DNA from: Candidatus Omnitrophota bacterium
GTDB taxonomy: Bacteria; Omnitrophota; Omnitrophia; Omnitrophales; Aquincolibacteriaceae
Length of the DNA: 64,000 nucleotides
Assembly: GCA_016196565.1 (NCBI GenBank)
Contig: JACPXK010000021.1
Span: forward strand, 1-64,000
Reading direction: 5' to 3'
The notes below the pieces were generated by a model that had not been told where the DNA came from, ran no database searches, and saw only the letters and a program-made list of their open reading frames with translations. Positions 47,006-57,100 of the stretch are shown piece by piece (the stretch's first letter is position 1; every line of letters begins with the position of its first letter). Made by a program: the position numbers and the translations under genes.

Positions 47006-48307
47006 ATGATTTCGCGATACACGCGTCCCGAAATGGGAAAAATTTGGAGTGAAGAAAACAAAGTCCAGAAATGGCTGGACGTGGAACTGGCTGCCTTAGA
47101 AGGTCTTGCTCATTACGGTTATATTCCGGGAGACATTCCCAAAAAAGTGCGGGATAAAGCGGGATTCAATCTCGAACGCATTCGCGAAATCGAAAAAGTA
47201 GTTCAGCATGATGTCATTGCCTTCCTTACCAATCTGGCCGAACACGTGGGCCCGGTGGGCCGCTATGTTCATTTTGGACTGACCTCTTCGGACATTCTCG
47301 ATACGGCGCTTGCCCTTCAGCTTAAAGAAGCTTCCGTGATCCTGATTCGCGAACTCAAAAAATTGATCGAAATCATACGCAAAAAAGCCGGTGAACATAA
47401 AAATACTTTAATGGTGGGCCGCAGTCACGGGGTTCACGCCGAGCCGACGACCTTTGGCCTTAAAATGGCCCTTTTTTATGAGGAATTCAAAAGGAATCTC
47501 AAGCGCTTGGAATCTGCCGCGGAAACCGTCAGCTATGGAAAAATTTCCGGAGCGGTGGGAACTTTCGCGAATGTGCATCCTCAAGTGGAAGATTATGTCT
47601 GCAAAAAACTTGGCCTCAAGCCCGCGCCGGTTTCCACACAAATTCTGCAGCGCGACCGGCATGCCGAATATTTGACCACGCTTGCCATCATCGGCGGATC
47701 TCTGGAAAAGCTCGCCACGGAAATCCGCGGGCTTCAAAAAACTGAGACCCTGGAAGTTCAAGAATTTTTCGGAGAAGGCCAGAAGGGTTCTTCGGCCATG
47801 CCGCATAAGCGCAATCCCATTACCTGTGAACGGATTGCCGGTCTTTCCCGCATTCTGCGCGGCAATGCCATGGCGGCGCTTGAAAATATCGCGCTCTGGC
47901 ATGAACGCGACATCACGCATTCCTCCGTGGAACGCGTCATTTTTCCCGACAGCACCATCCTTTTGGATTATATGATTTCACTCATGCAGGCGGTGATCAA
48001 AGATCTTGTCGTGAATAAAGAAAATATGCGCGTCAATCTCGAGAAAACCCGCGGCATGATTTTTTCCCAAGGGCTTCTCCTTAAATTGATTGAAAAAGGA
48101 ATGACGCGCGAAGCCGCCTACAAATGCGTTCAAGACTGCGCCAAAAAAGTTTGGGAAAATAACCGTCTAAAACTCGAAGATGTGGCCTTGGCGGAAAAAA
48201 GAGTCGCCAAGGTTTTGACTCCGGCGGAAATTAAAGAGGTTTTTAGTTACAAATATCACACCAAAAATGTCCCTCATATTTTTAAACGCGCGGGAATAAC
48301 CTCATGA
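47006..48307 (+). CDS. purB: Adenylosuccinate lyase
   Basis: At 433 aa it belongs to the fumarase/aspartase superfamily, with the signature GSSAMPHKRNPITCE and the active-site regions TSSDILDTA and GRSHGVHAEPT. It acts twice in purine synthesis, releasing fumarate from SAICAR and from adenylosuccinate. It is first in the pur cluster and overlaps purC by 4 nt (ATGA). Confidence 0.96.
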   Translation: MISRYTRPEMGKIWSEENKVQKWLDVELAALEGLAHYGYIPGDIPKKVRDKAGFNLERIREIEKVVQHDVIAFLTNLAEHVGPVGRYVHFGLTSSDILDTALALQLKEASVILIRELKKLIEIIRKKAGEHKNTLMVGRSHGVHAEPTTFGLKMALFYEEFKRNLKRLESAAETVSYGKISGAVGTFANVHPQVEDYVCKKLGLKPAPVSTQILQRDRHAEYLTTLAIIGGSLEKLATEIRGLQKTETLEVQEFFGEGQKGSSAMPHKRNPITCERIAGLSRILRGNAMAALENIALWHERDITHSSVERVIFPDSTILLDYMISLMQAVIKDLVVNKENMRVNLEKTRGMIFSQGLLLKLIEKGMTREAAYKCVQDCAKKVWENNRLKLEDVALAEKRVAKVLTPAEIKEVFSYKYHTKNVPHIFKRAGITS

Positions 48308-49236
48308 TCACAACCCAGGAAAAAACAACTATGTCAGAAAAGAAAACGGTTTGGGAAACAAAACTTCCTCTGCCGCTTGCCGGCCGCGGGAAGGTTCGCG
48401 ATATTTATGAAGTGGATAAAGACAAGCTTTTGATTATCACCACCGACCGCTTAAGCGCCTTTGACGTGGTTCTTCCTAATCCGATTCCGGGTAAAGGCAG
48501 AGTGCTTACGCAAATTTCCGTTTTCTGGTTTGATTATTTCAAGAATACTGCGGCGCATCATTTGATTACGGCAGATGTCACCAAAATGAATCTTCCCGCG
48601 GACGTGGTGAAGAAATTTGGCGCGGAGCTCGAAGGCCGTTCGATGCTCGTTAAAAAAGCAAAGCCGCTTTCCGTGGAATGCGTTGTGCGCGGCTATGTCA
48701 CGGGTTCCGGATGGAAGGATTATCTGAAAACCGGCGCGGTTTGCGGTCATGCGCTTCCGAAGGGCCTTAAGCAATGCGAGAAATTGCGTGAGCCGATTTT
48801 TACGCCGGCCACCAAAGAAAGTTCGGGGCACGATATCAATATCGACTTCAAAGAAACGATCAAGCGAGAAGGCGAAGCCGTGGCCAAGCAAATCGAAAAA
48901 ATCTCCATCGAGCTTTACAAAAAAGGCGCGGATTATGCCGCCACGAAAGGAATCCTTATTGCCGACACCAAATTCGAGTTCGGAATTCTGGACGGCAAAT
49001 TGATTTTAATCGATGAAGCCTTGACGCCCGACAGCTCGCGTTTTTGGCCCAAAGACAAATATGAAGTGGGCCATGATCAGCCGAGTTATGACAAACAAAT
49101 CGTCCGCAATTATCTTTTGGACATTCAATGGAATCAGCAGCCGCCAGCCCCGGAACTTCCGGCAGAGGTGATTGAAAAAACAAGCCAGGCTTACCGCGAT
49201 GTGTACGAAAGACTGGTAGGAAGGAAATTAGACTGA
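48304..49236 (+). CDS. purC: SAICAR synthetase
   Basis: At 310 aa it has GRGKVRDIYEVDKDKLLIITTDRLSAFD at the N-terminus, VVRGYVTGSGWKDY and the second SAICAR signature LIADTKFEFGI with LTPDSSRFWP. It is the longer bacterial/eukaryotic-type enzyme rather than the 240-aa form. It joins aspartate to CAIR using ATP. The ATG at 48304 overlaps the purB stop; an in-frame ATG at 48331 is possible. The TGATG overlap couples it to purS. Confidence 0.95.
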   Translation: MITTQEKTTMSEKKTVWETKLPLPLAGRGKVRDIYEVDKDKLLIITTDRLSAFDVVLPNPIPGKGRVLTQISVFWFDYFKNTAAHHLITADVTKMNLPADVVKKFGAELEGRSMLVKKAKPLSVECVVRGYVTGSGWKDYLKTGAVCGHALPKGLKQCEKLREPIFTPATKESSGHDINIDFKETIKREGEAVAKQIEKISIELYKKGADYAATKGILIADTKFEFGILDGKLILIDEALTPDSSRFWPKDKYEVGHDQPSYDKQIVRNYLLDIQWNQQPPAPELPAEVIEKTSQAYRDVYERLVGRKLD

Positions 49237-49496
49237 TGTATAAAGCATCCATTAATGTAACACTCAAAAAATCGGTATCCGATCCTCAAGGACAAACGGT
49301 GCTGCATGCGCTCGAAACCTTGGGATTTAAAGAAGCCCGCGATTTGCGCGTGGGCAAATTCTTCGAGCTTACGCTGGATGCTTCGGACAAAGCCAAGGCC
49401 GAGGCCGAGGTGCGCGCCATGTGTGACAAGCTCCTGATTAATCCCGTGATCGAAGAATATTCATTTCAGCTTAGTGAACTGAACGGTAAAAGATAA
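49236..49496 (+). CDS. purS: Phosphoribosylformylglycinamidine synthase, PurS subunit
   Basis: The 86-aa protein has the PurS core KASINVTLKKSVSDPQGQTVLHALETLGF, and LRVGKFFELTLD with NPVIEEYSFQL at the end. PurS bridges PurQ and PurL in the three-part FGAM synthetase. It overlaps the purC stop by one base and lies 37 bp before purQ, with a palindrome in the gap. Confidence 0.95.
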   Translation: MYKASINVTLKKSVSDPQGQTVLHALETLGFKEARDLRVGKFFELTLDASDKAKAEAEVRAMCDKLLINPVIEEYSFQLSELNGKR

Positions 49497-49498
49497 AA

Positions 49499-49521
49499 CA
49501 AAAGGTACCAGGTACCTTTTG
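49499..49521. repeat. Perfect palindrome between purS and purQ
   Basis: CAAAAGGTACC, one A, then GGTACCTTTTG, an 11-bp perfect inverted repeat placed before the purQ ribosome site. A related but imperfect element lies between purL and purF. It may be a short mobile palindromic repeat or an mRNA stabiliser; its function is not known. Confidence 0.8.
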
Positions 49522-49533
49522 GGTTAGGATGTA

Positions 49534-50229
49534 ATGAAAGCGGCAGTGGTGGTTTTTCCAGGCTCCAATTGCGATACGGATTGTTTCTCGGCGCTTCATG
49601 ATGTGATGAAGCAGCAAGTGGAATATGTCTGGCATAAGGAACGCTCACTGCCCAAAGTGGATCTGGTCGTTCTTCCCGGCGGGTTCAGTTATGGAGATTA
49701 TTTGCGCACCGGCGCGGTGGCGCGTTTTTCGCCCGCCATGGAAGCGGTGAAAAAACACGCGGCCGAAGGCCGTTATGTCATCGGGATTTGCAATGGCTTT
49801 CAAATTCTGCTTGAGGCAGGACTTCTTCCGGGCGCTATGCTGCGTAACCGTTCTCTTTCTTTTATCTGCAAACACGTTTGGCTTCGGGCCGAAGAGACGA
49901 ATACGGCTTTCACCAAGAAAATAAAAAAAGGTGAAACCCTTCAAATTCCCATTGCGCACGGCGAAGGCAATTATTATTGCGATGACGAGACCCTTAAACG
50001 TTTGCAAAACGAATCACGCATTATTTTCCGGTATTCTTCCGAAAAGGGAGAAGTAAGCGATGCCTTCAACCCCAACGGGTCGCGGGACAATATCGCCGGC
50101 ATTATCAATGAAAAGCGCAATGTTCTTGGCATGATGCCTCATCCGGAACGCGCCAGCGAAACCATTCTTTCTTCCGTGGACGGAAGGAAAATATGGGAAA
50201 GTTTGATCTTTTATGACTATGACACTTGA
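49534..50229 (+). CDS. purQ: Phosphoribosylformylglycinamidine synthase, PurQ glutaminase subunit
   Basis: At 231 aa it is a class I amidotransferase with [26 protein letters not shown], nucleophile in [14 protein letters not shown], and HGEGNYYCD with the terminal MMPHPER. It hands ammonia to PurL for FGAR amidation. purL starts inside its last 17 nt. Confidence 0.96.
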   Translation: MKAAVVVFPGSNCDTDCFSALHDVMKQQVEYVWHKERSLPKVDLVVLPGGFSYGDYLRTGAVARFSPAMEAVKKHAAEGRYVIGICNGFQILLEAGLLPGAMLRNRSLSFICKHVWLRAEETNTAFTKKIKKGETLQIPIAHGEGNYYCDDETLKRLQNESRIIFRYSSEKGEVSDAFNPNGSRDNIAGIINEKRNVLGMMPHPERASETILSSVDGRKIWESLIFYDYDT

Positions 50230-52450
50230 AAAAATTAAAATAACGCCGGAATTAATCGCGCGCCACGGCATTACCGGGGAAGAATACCAGCGTATTCAAA
50301 AAACCCTGGGCCGCGAGCCCAATATCACCGAGCTTGGCATGTTCAGCGTGATGTGGAGCGAGCATTGTTCTTATAAAAATTCCAAACCTATTCTCAAACG
50401 TTTTCCCACGCAAGGGTCCAAAATTCTCGTCAAGGCCGGAGAAGAAAATGCCGGCATCATCGATATCGGCGATGGCCTGGCCATTTGTTTCAAAATCGAA
50501 AGTCATAATCATCCCTCCGCGGTGGAACCTTTTCAAGGCGCGGCCACCGGAGTCGGCGGAATCCTGCGCGATATTTTCACCATGGGGGCGCGGCCCGTTC
50601 TTTTGATGAATTCGCTTCGTTTTGGAAGTTTGGATAAGGCAAACAATCGCCGGCTTTTCAGCGGCGTGGTGGCGGGAATCGCCCATTACGGAAATTGTAT
50701 CGGGGTTCCGACTATCGGCGGCGAGGTTTATTTCAATGAATGTTATGAAGGCAATCCGCTTGTCAATGCCATGTGCCTTGGGATTATCAAAAAAGACGCC
50801 ATCATTAAAGGCAAAGCCGCAGGCGTCGGAAATCCGGTTTATTATGTGGGATCCACCACCGGGCGTGACGGACTCGGCGGCGCTGCTTTTGCCTCGCGGG
50901 AACTCACCGAAGAAAGTCATGAAGACCGTCCGGCCGTGCAGGTGGGCGATCCTTTCATGGAAAAACTTCTTCTCGAGGCTTGCCTGGAACTTGCGGCCAC
51001 CGATGCCATTGTCGGCATGCAGGATATGGGGGCCGCGGGCTTGACATGCGCCACCTGCGAAACTTCGGCGCGCGGATCAACCGGAATCGAAATCGATTTG
51101 GCCAAAGTGCCGCTTCGCGAAACCAAAATGATTCCTTATGAAATTATGCTTTCCGAATCCCAGGAGAGAATGTTGATCATCGCTAAAAAAGGAAAAGAAA
51201 AAATAGTAGAAGATATTTTCGCTAAATGGGATTTGCACGCCGCCAAAGTCGGGGAAGTCAAAGGCGGCAATTTGACGCGTGTGCTGGATCATGGGGAAGT
51301 GGTCGCGGAAATTCCTTCCAAGGCCTTGGCCGATGAAGGCCCTCTTTATGTTCGCGAGGAAAAAAAGCCGGCTTATCTGGAAGAAGCCCAAAAACTTGAT
51401 CTGGCAAAAATCCGTGAACCCAAGGATTTTAACGCTGTACTCAAAAAACTTCTGGATCATCCCAGCATTGCTTCCAAGGCCTGGGTTTGGCAAAAGTACG
51501 ATCATATGGTCCGCACCGACACGGTTTTTTATCCCGGTCATGATGCCGCGCTGATCCGCATTAAAGGAACCTCCAAAGGCATTGCCGTTTCTACGGATTG
51601 CAACAGCCTTTATTGTTATCTCGATCCCTATGAAGGCGGAAAAATCGCCGTGGCGGAGTCCGCGCGCAATATCGCCTGCACCGGCGCCGTTCCCATGGGC
51701 ATGACCAATTGCCTGAATTTCGGCAATCCCATGAAACCGGAAATTTTCTGGCAATTTCATCAGGCGGTTGAAGGTATGAGCGAGGCCTGCCGTGCCTTGA
51801 AGACGCCGGTGACCGGAGGCAATGTCAGTTTTTATAATGAAAGCCCGGCCGGGGCGATTTATCCCACGCCGACCGTTGGATTAGTCGGGCTTTTAGAAAA
51901 TATTGAAAATCGCGTGCCTTCCTTTTTTCAAAACGAAGGGGATTTGATTTTTCTGGCCGGGCAAACGTTTGATGAAATCGGCGGAAGCCATTATTTGATG
52001 ATTGAGCACGGCCTTCAAAAAGGCCTGCCGCCCCGCCTTGATTTGGAAAAAGAAACCGCGCTTCAGGAATTTTTGCTGGAAGCGGCACGCCTGAAACTTT
52101 TAAAATCGGCCCATGACCTCTCTGAGGGAGGGTTCGCCGTGGCCATGGCCGAATGCATATTAGCGCCAGCAAAAATAATGGGTGCTCAAATCGAACATTT
52201 GGATTTAATTCCGGGAGGGATTCGCGAAGACTCTCTTTATTTTGGAGAAAGCCAGTCGCGCGTCATTCTTTCCGTGACCTCAGATCGCAAAGAAGCAATT
52301 ATCCGTATTGCTCAAAACCACCGCGTTCCGATTTATCAGGTAGGGAGGGTCGGCGGCGAGGAGCTTGTGATGGGTGATAGAATAAAGCTCGCAGTAAAAG
52401 AAATCGCGGCAATTTATCAATCGGCAATCCCGAAAAGAATGGAAAAATAG
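50213..52450 (+). CDS. purL: Phosphoribosylformylglycinamidine synthase, PurL synthetase subunit
   Basis: At 745 aa it is the small-type PurL, dependent on PurS and PurQ. It shows [60 protein letters not shown] and [13 protein letters not shown], covering both AIR-synthase-like halves. It makes FGAM from FGAR with ATP. The start is ATG 50213 (or ATG 50219), overlapping purQ. Confidence 0.97.
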   Translation: MTMTLEKIKITPELIARHGITGEEYQRIQKTLGREPNITELGMFSVMWSEHCSYKNSKPILKRFPTQGSKILVKAGEENAGIIDIGDGLAICFKIESHNHPSAVEPFQGAATGVGGILRDIFTMGARPVLLMNSLRFGSLDKANNRRLFSGVVAGIAHYGNCIGVPTIGGEVYFNECYEGNPLVNAMCLGIIKKDAIIKGKAAGVGNPVYYVGSTTGRDGLGGAAFASRELTEESHEDRPAVQVGDPFMEKLLLEACLELAATDAIVGMQDMGAAGLTCATCETSARGSTGIEIDLAKVPLRETKMIPYEIMLSESQERMLIIAKKGKEKIVEDIFAKWDLHAAKVGEVKGGNLTRVLDHGEVVAEIPSKALADEGPLYVREEKKPAYLEEAQKLDLAKIREPKDFNAVLKKLLDHPSIASKAWVWQKYDHMVRTDTVFYPGHDAALIRIKGTSKGIAVSTDCNSLYCYLDPYEGGKIAVAESARNIACTGAVPMGMTNCLNFGNPMKPEIFWQFHQAVEGMSEACRALKTPVTGGNVSFYNESPAGAIYPTPTVGLVGLLENIENRVPSFFQNEGDLIFLAGQTFDEIGGSHYLMIEHGLQKGLPPRLDLEKETALQEFLLEAARLKLLKSAHDLSEGGFAVAMAECILAPAKIMGAQIEHLDLIPGGIREDSLYFGESQSRVILSVTSDRKEAIIRIAQNHRVPIYQVGRVGGEELVMGDRIKLAVKEIAAIYQSAIPKRMEK

Positions 52451-52488
52451 CAAAAGGAGCCTGGCACCGAGGGGCCTGGCCCCTTTTG
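52451..52488. repeat. Imperfect palindrome between purL and purF
   Basis: The arms starting CAAAAGG and ending CCTTTTG pair at 15 of 18 positions (52451-52468 with 52471-52488). It begins right after the purL stop. It shares ends and a CCTGG core with the purS-purQ palindrome. Confidence 0.75.
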
Positions 52489-52501
52489 AACTGGAAAATA
52501 T

Positions 52502-53911
52502 ATGAGCGGAGAAAACATAAAAGAATATTGCGGCATATTCGGAGTTTATAATCACCCGGAGGCTGCGCGGATTACGTATTTAGGCCTTTTTGCCCTTCAG
52601 CACCGGGGCGAAGAGGCTGCCGGCATTTGCACCAGCAATGGTGAAGACCTTTATCTTCAAAAAGGCAGGGGCCTGGTCGGCGAAATTTTTTCGGAAGATC
52701 ATATGTCGAAACTCCCCGGACATATTGCCATCGGCCACACGCGTTATTCCACCACCGGATCGTCGAGTTTGATCAACGCCCAGCCTTATAAAGTGGATTA
52801 TTCACGCGGCCAAATCGCCGTCGGCCATAACGGAAATCTCGTCAATGCCCAAATTCTCCGCGGCGAACTCGAAGCCTACGGCTCGATTTTTGCCAGCACC
52901 ACGGATTCCGAAATTTTCGTCCACTTGATGGCCAAACCCTCTTATCGCACGACGGAAGAAGCCGTGGTCGAGTCCGTCAAACGGGTCGAAGGGGCCTACA
53001 GCCTGGTGATTTTAAAAGAAAAACAATTAATCGGTGCGCGCGATCCGCATGGATTCCGCCCGCTTTGTTTCGGAAAACTTGGGTCGGGTTATGTTTTGGC
53101 TTCCGAGACCTGTGCTTTTGATTTGATCGAAGCTGATTTTATCCGCGAAGTGGAACCCGGCGAAGTCCTTGTGATCGATGAAAAAGGTCCGAGAAGTTAT
53201 TTTCCTTTTAAGGATAAAACCGTCAAACGTGCGCACTGTATTTTCGAACATGTTTATTTCGCCCGCCCTGATTCCACGATTTTCGGCGATAATGTCGCCC
53301 TTGTCCGCGAGAAACTCGGGATCAATCTCGCCAAAGAACAACCCGCGAAGGCCGATATCGTCATCCCCGTGCCGGACTCCGGAAATTTCGCGGCCATGGG
53401 ATTTGCCAAAGAGTCCGGCATTCCGCTGGCCCACGGTTTTACCCGCAATCACTATATCGGCCGGACTTTTATCAGCCCGACTCAAGCCGCGCGTTCCCTC
53501 AAAGTGAAAATCAAACTCAATCCCATTCGCGAAGTCGTGGAAGGAAAGCGGGTGGTGGTGGTGGATGATTCCATTGTGCGCGGCAATACGGCCAAGTCGC
53601 GCGTCAAACTTCTGCGCAAAGCCGGAGCGCGCGAAGTGCATATGCGCATCAGCTGCCCTCCCCATATTTCGCCCTGCTATTACGGCATTGATTTTCCCTC
53701 GAAAGCCGAGCTTTTAGCTTGCAATAACACCATGGAAGAAATCAAAAAATTCCTCGATGTGGAAAGTATCGGCTATCTCAGCCTCGAAGGCATGCTTTCG
53801 GCCACCACTCAACCCCACGCAAATTTCTGCTCCGCCTGCTTCAGCGGGAACTATCCGACCGCCGTCTTTGACGACGTGGATAAGTTCAAGCTGGAAAAAA
53901 AGAGAAATTGA
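52502..53911 (+). CDS. purF: Amidophosphoribosyltransferase
   Basis: At 469 aa the N-terminal Ntn glutaminase opens with ...KEYCGIFGVYNHPEAA, with the nucleophile Cys10 after a 9-residue propeptide, and LQHRGEEAAGI. The phosphoribosyltransferase domain has VVVVDDSIVRGNT. Four cysteines (SCPPHISPCYYG, CNN and CSACF) fit the iron-sulfur, Bacillus-type enzyme. It catalyses the first committed step from PRPP and glutamine. It ends the pur operon visible here; no terminator was recognised after it. Confidence 0.96.
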   Translation: MSGENIKEYCGIFGVYNHPEAARITYLGLFALQHRGEEAAGICTSNGEDLYLQKGRGLVGEIFSEDHMSKLPGHIAIGHTRYSTTGSSSLINAQPYKVDYSRGQIAVGHNGNLVNAQILRGELEAYGSIFASTTDSEIFVHLMAKPSYRTTEEAVVESVKRVEGAYSLVILKEKQLIGARDPHGFRPLCFGKLGSGYVLASETCAFDLIEADFIREVEPGEVLVIDEKGPRSYFPFKDKTVKRAHCIFEHVYFARPDSTIFGDNVALVREKLGINLAKEQPAKADIVIPVPDSGNFAAMGFAKESGIPLAHGFTRNHYIGRTFISPTQAARSLKVKIKLNPIREVVEGKRVVVVDDSIVRGNTAKSRVKLLRKAGAREVHMRISCPPHISPCYYGIDFPSKAELLACNNTMEEIKKFLDVESIGYLSLEGMLSATTQPHANFCSACFSGNYPTAVFDDVDKFKLEKKRN

Positions 53912-54063
53912 ACTTTCTCTTCATTCCAAGTATTTTATAGCAATTCCGATCATCTTTAATCACGATCTTTCGCCTTTCCAACCCGTTTTTGCAATAGGGG
54001 ATCGCATCAGCTATCCTTTAGAAATTTCATTACGAAAGGCTAGCCAATCGTGAGCTCAGCGTT

Positions 54064-54168
54064 ATGATTTTTTCCAAAATGCCTAGGAAAAATTTCCATT
54101 TTTCTCTCAAAATCACGTCCATTTTTTTGTCTCTTACTTTAATCTTTTCTAATTCCCTTTCTTTTGCT
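54064..54168 (+). other. Signal peptide of giant protein 2
   Basis: Basic n-region (K, R, K), hydrophobic ITSIFLSLTLIF core and SLSFA before VPV fit a Sec signal with cleavage after A35. This puts the following N-terminal domain outside the cytoplasm. Confidence 0.85.
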
Positions 54169-57100
54169 GTCCCTGTGAAGCCTGCCTCCGCGGTCCCAAG
54201 CTCATTGAATGAAGATTTTCCCGGCAATCTTTCCTCGGTCCGTGTTCCCGAGGATCTAGGAACAATCCAGGAATCGTTTAGGGGGAATACCGATAAAGTC
54301 ATTGTGCTTATTCAAGATGCCCACGCCGTCCCCGACGCTCAAAGGAACATTCAAAAGTTGATTGCCTATTTTCAAACCGAATACAAAGTCAATCTTGTCG
54401 GCCTCGAAGGCGCCGTTTCAAAACTGGACCCCCGGATTTTCAAAAGTTTTCCCGATAAGGAAATCTTAAAAAAGACCCTCGATCAATATTTTGAACGTGG
54501 AGAGTTGACCGGCGGTACGGCCGCGGCCATTTTGGATGAATCCGAAAGTGTTTATCAAGGCATCGAGGATTTGGCATTGTACGAAGAGGGAATACGGCTT
54601 TATCAGGAAGCGATGTTGGATCGAGATGGGGCCGCCAAAAAGATCGACCGGATGAAAAAGGTTTTGAATTCGGAAAAGGAAAAAATATATTCCAAAAAAC
54701 TTTTAGAAATCGACCGGGCCCTTGAAGGTTTTTACGAAAACAACGGTTCATTTCTCGAAGTTTTAGAAAAATTGGCGGGAGTTAAAAGACCTGCGGCCGG
54801 GTCCGAGCTTGCCTTGATTTTGGAAGAAAGCCGTCGCCAAGGAAATGATCAAGATGATTATCGGGAGGTCAAAAGGACGGCTCAAGAAATCAAAAAGCAC
54901 TTGCCACCGAGTGATATCAAAATGTTCCATCAAAAATATCAGGAATTCCAAACCGCTCAAATTACGCCCCAAGCCTTCGCCTTGTTTCTCGAAGAGCTTG
55001 TTGGCCGTCATCCTGAGGCAGGCCTCAGAATGACGGCGCGTCTTTCCCGTCTCGTAAAAAATCAGAAAAAGCTTGAGGCCGTCAGGGGCACCAAGCTCTT
55101 CGACGATTTTGAGCGTTATGCGCGGTCCGTAGAAGTTTCGCTGATTCAGACCGAAGAGCAAAAGAAATTAAGCGAGAAAAGCCGTCAATTTCGTCTGCTC
55201 GAACGCCTTGCCCGGCTTGAACTCAGCCGTGAGGATTGGAATGAAATACAACCTGTCATCCTGACGGAATTTCGTCATCACCTCGCCTTTTACCGGAACG
55301 CCGAAAAACGCGATCACGCGATCTGGCAAAAATTTTCTTCTATGCTTCATGAGCATAACGTCAAGTCCGCGATTTTGGTGGCGGGAGGATTTCACGGCGA
55401 AGGCCTTACGCGCCGCCTTAAAGAAAGTCAAATGTCCTATCTTCTTCTGAGTCCCGCGATTCATGTCATTCCGGAAAAGACGGCATACCGGGACCAAATG
55501 AAAGGGGAGTTTTCCTGGAAGCATTATTTTAAAGTGGAGCACGGAAGAATCAGCCTGTACAAAGCCTTCGTGCGCGCGACCCGCGATCAGCTTTTAAAAA
55601 CCGCAAGTCATGGCCGGACCTTAAAAACTTGGCGCGATCAAATCATCATGGATTTGGCGGACGAGGGAAAAATAGAAAAGGCCGGAGAATACACGGCCTT
55701 TATGGATGAGGTGGGCCGTCCTAGTCAAAACAAAATTCGTGATCCCGGAATGCAAAAAATCGACCGTTTTCTGGCCGGCTTACGCATGCTTGAGACCAAA
55801 CACGAGCTTACTACTTCCAATATTCTAAAACTTTTTCAGACGGCCCCCGTTTCGCAAGGGACCATTCCGACCTTTGCGGCCGGCGCCGACGATCCCGGGC
55901 TTTTGGCAAAACCTCAGTCCTTGTTCCGGTCGGAGGCAAGGGTAATCAAGCGGATTCCAGAGCGGGACGCCGACATCAAGGGGCTTGATATTTACCCGGT
56001 TTATCTGACTTTGAGAAATGAGCTTGAAGCAGCAGGATTGCAAGCCGGCGAATTAAAACGTGTGACGACGGCGCTGGAACGTTTTATCAGCAGTCAGCAT
56101 CCTTTTACGCTCAGGCGCGGCAAGCCTCTCCTTAACTTAATCAGGATTTTCGATCCTGATCTTGACGGCAGAATCAGCGATTTTGTTTTGGATTCCGAAG
56201 GGGCCTATCAAATGCTGGGAGAGGCCTTTAACAGCAGGAATTTTTATGATCGCGACAGACTTCTCGAACTTTATTTCATGCGCCGGCTTTTGGAAAAACA
56301 AGAAGAAGGTCAAAACCGTTTTGAAATCAAGACCGGCGGCATCAGAATTAAATCAAATCAAATTGGCAACGCTATCCCGGATGCCATCGTCTACGATAAA
56401 ACGCTTGACCGGGATTTGATCGGAGAATTCCGTGCCGTGACGGGAGCAAGCGGGATCAAAGAAATCTTTCACGAAAAAGAGGACCAGCTTATTCAGTACA
56501 TAAAATTTTTGCTTAGCACGGACACTGCTGAAATTTATCCTCAGCATGTCATCGGGCAAAGGCCTGTGAGCGGATTCCTTTTTGTCTTGGGAGATAAACT
56601 GCTTTCCGGCCGGGGCGAAGAAAAATGGGAATTGGAAGCGGAAATTCGCCAGAAAATTAAACCGCTTTTTCGAAGGGCGCGCGTCCAACTGGCCGCACAG
56701 GATATTCCGATTTTAAATTCTGATTTGGGACCCGATGATGTTTTTGTGGAACCAGTCGATCAGCCTGTGCTCTATCGCCGAAAGGCAAGCGATAAAATTA
56801 TGGAAAATGAAGTGGCCCTAAGCCGCGCGTCCTGGACCAAAGTGGATGAAATTTTGAAGCGGCTGATGGAAAGCCCTGAATTTGCAAAGTCCGCAGGCCC
56901 AACTTCCGCGGAGATTTTTGGCTATTTTGGAAATCAAGGGGGAGAATCGCCGGAACGAATGTATGACCAATACCAAGCGCTTGGCCCGACGCGGGACGCA
57001 AGAATGGAAGCCCTTCGCCGTCTTCCCCAGCGCTCTGAAGCGCGGAGAAAAGACAAGGATTCGGTAACGTGGCTAATCCGGCAAATGGGGCAATTGGAAC

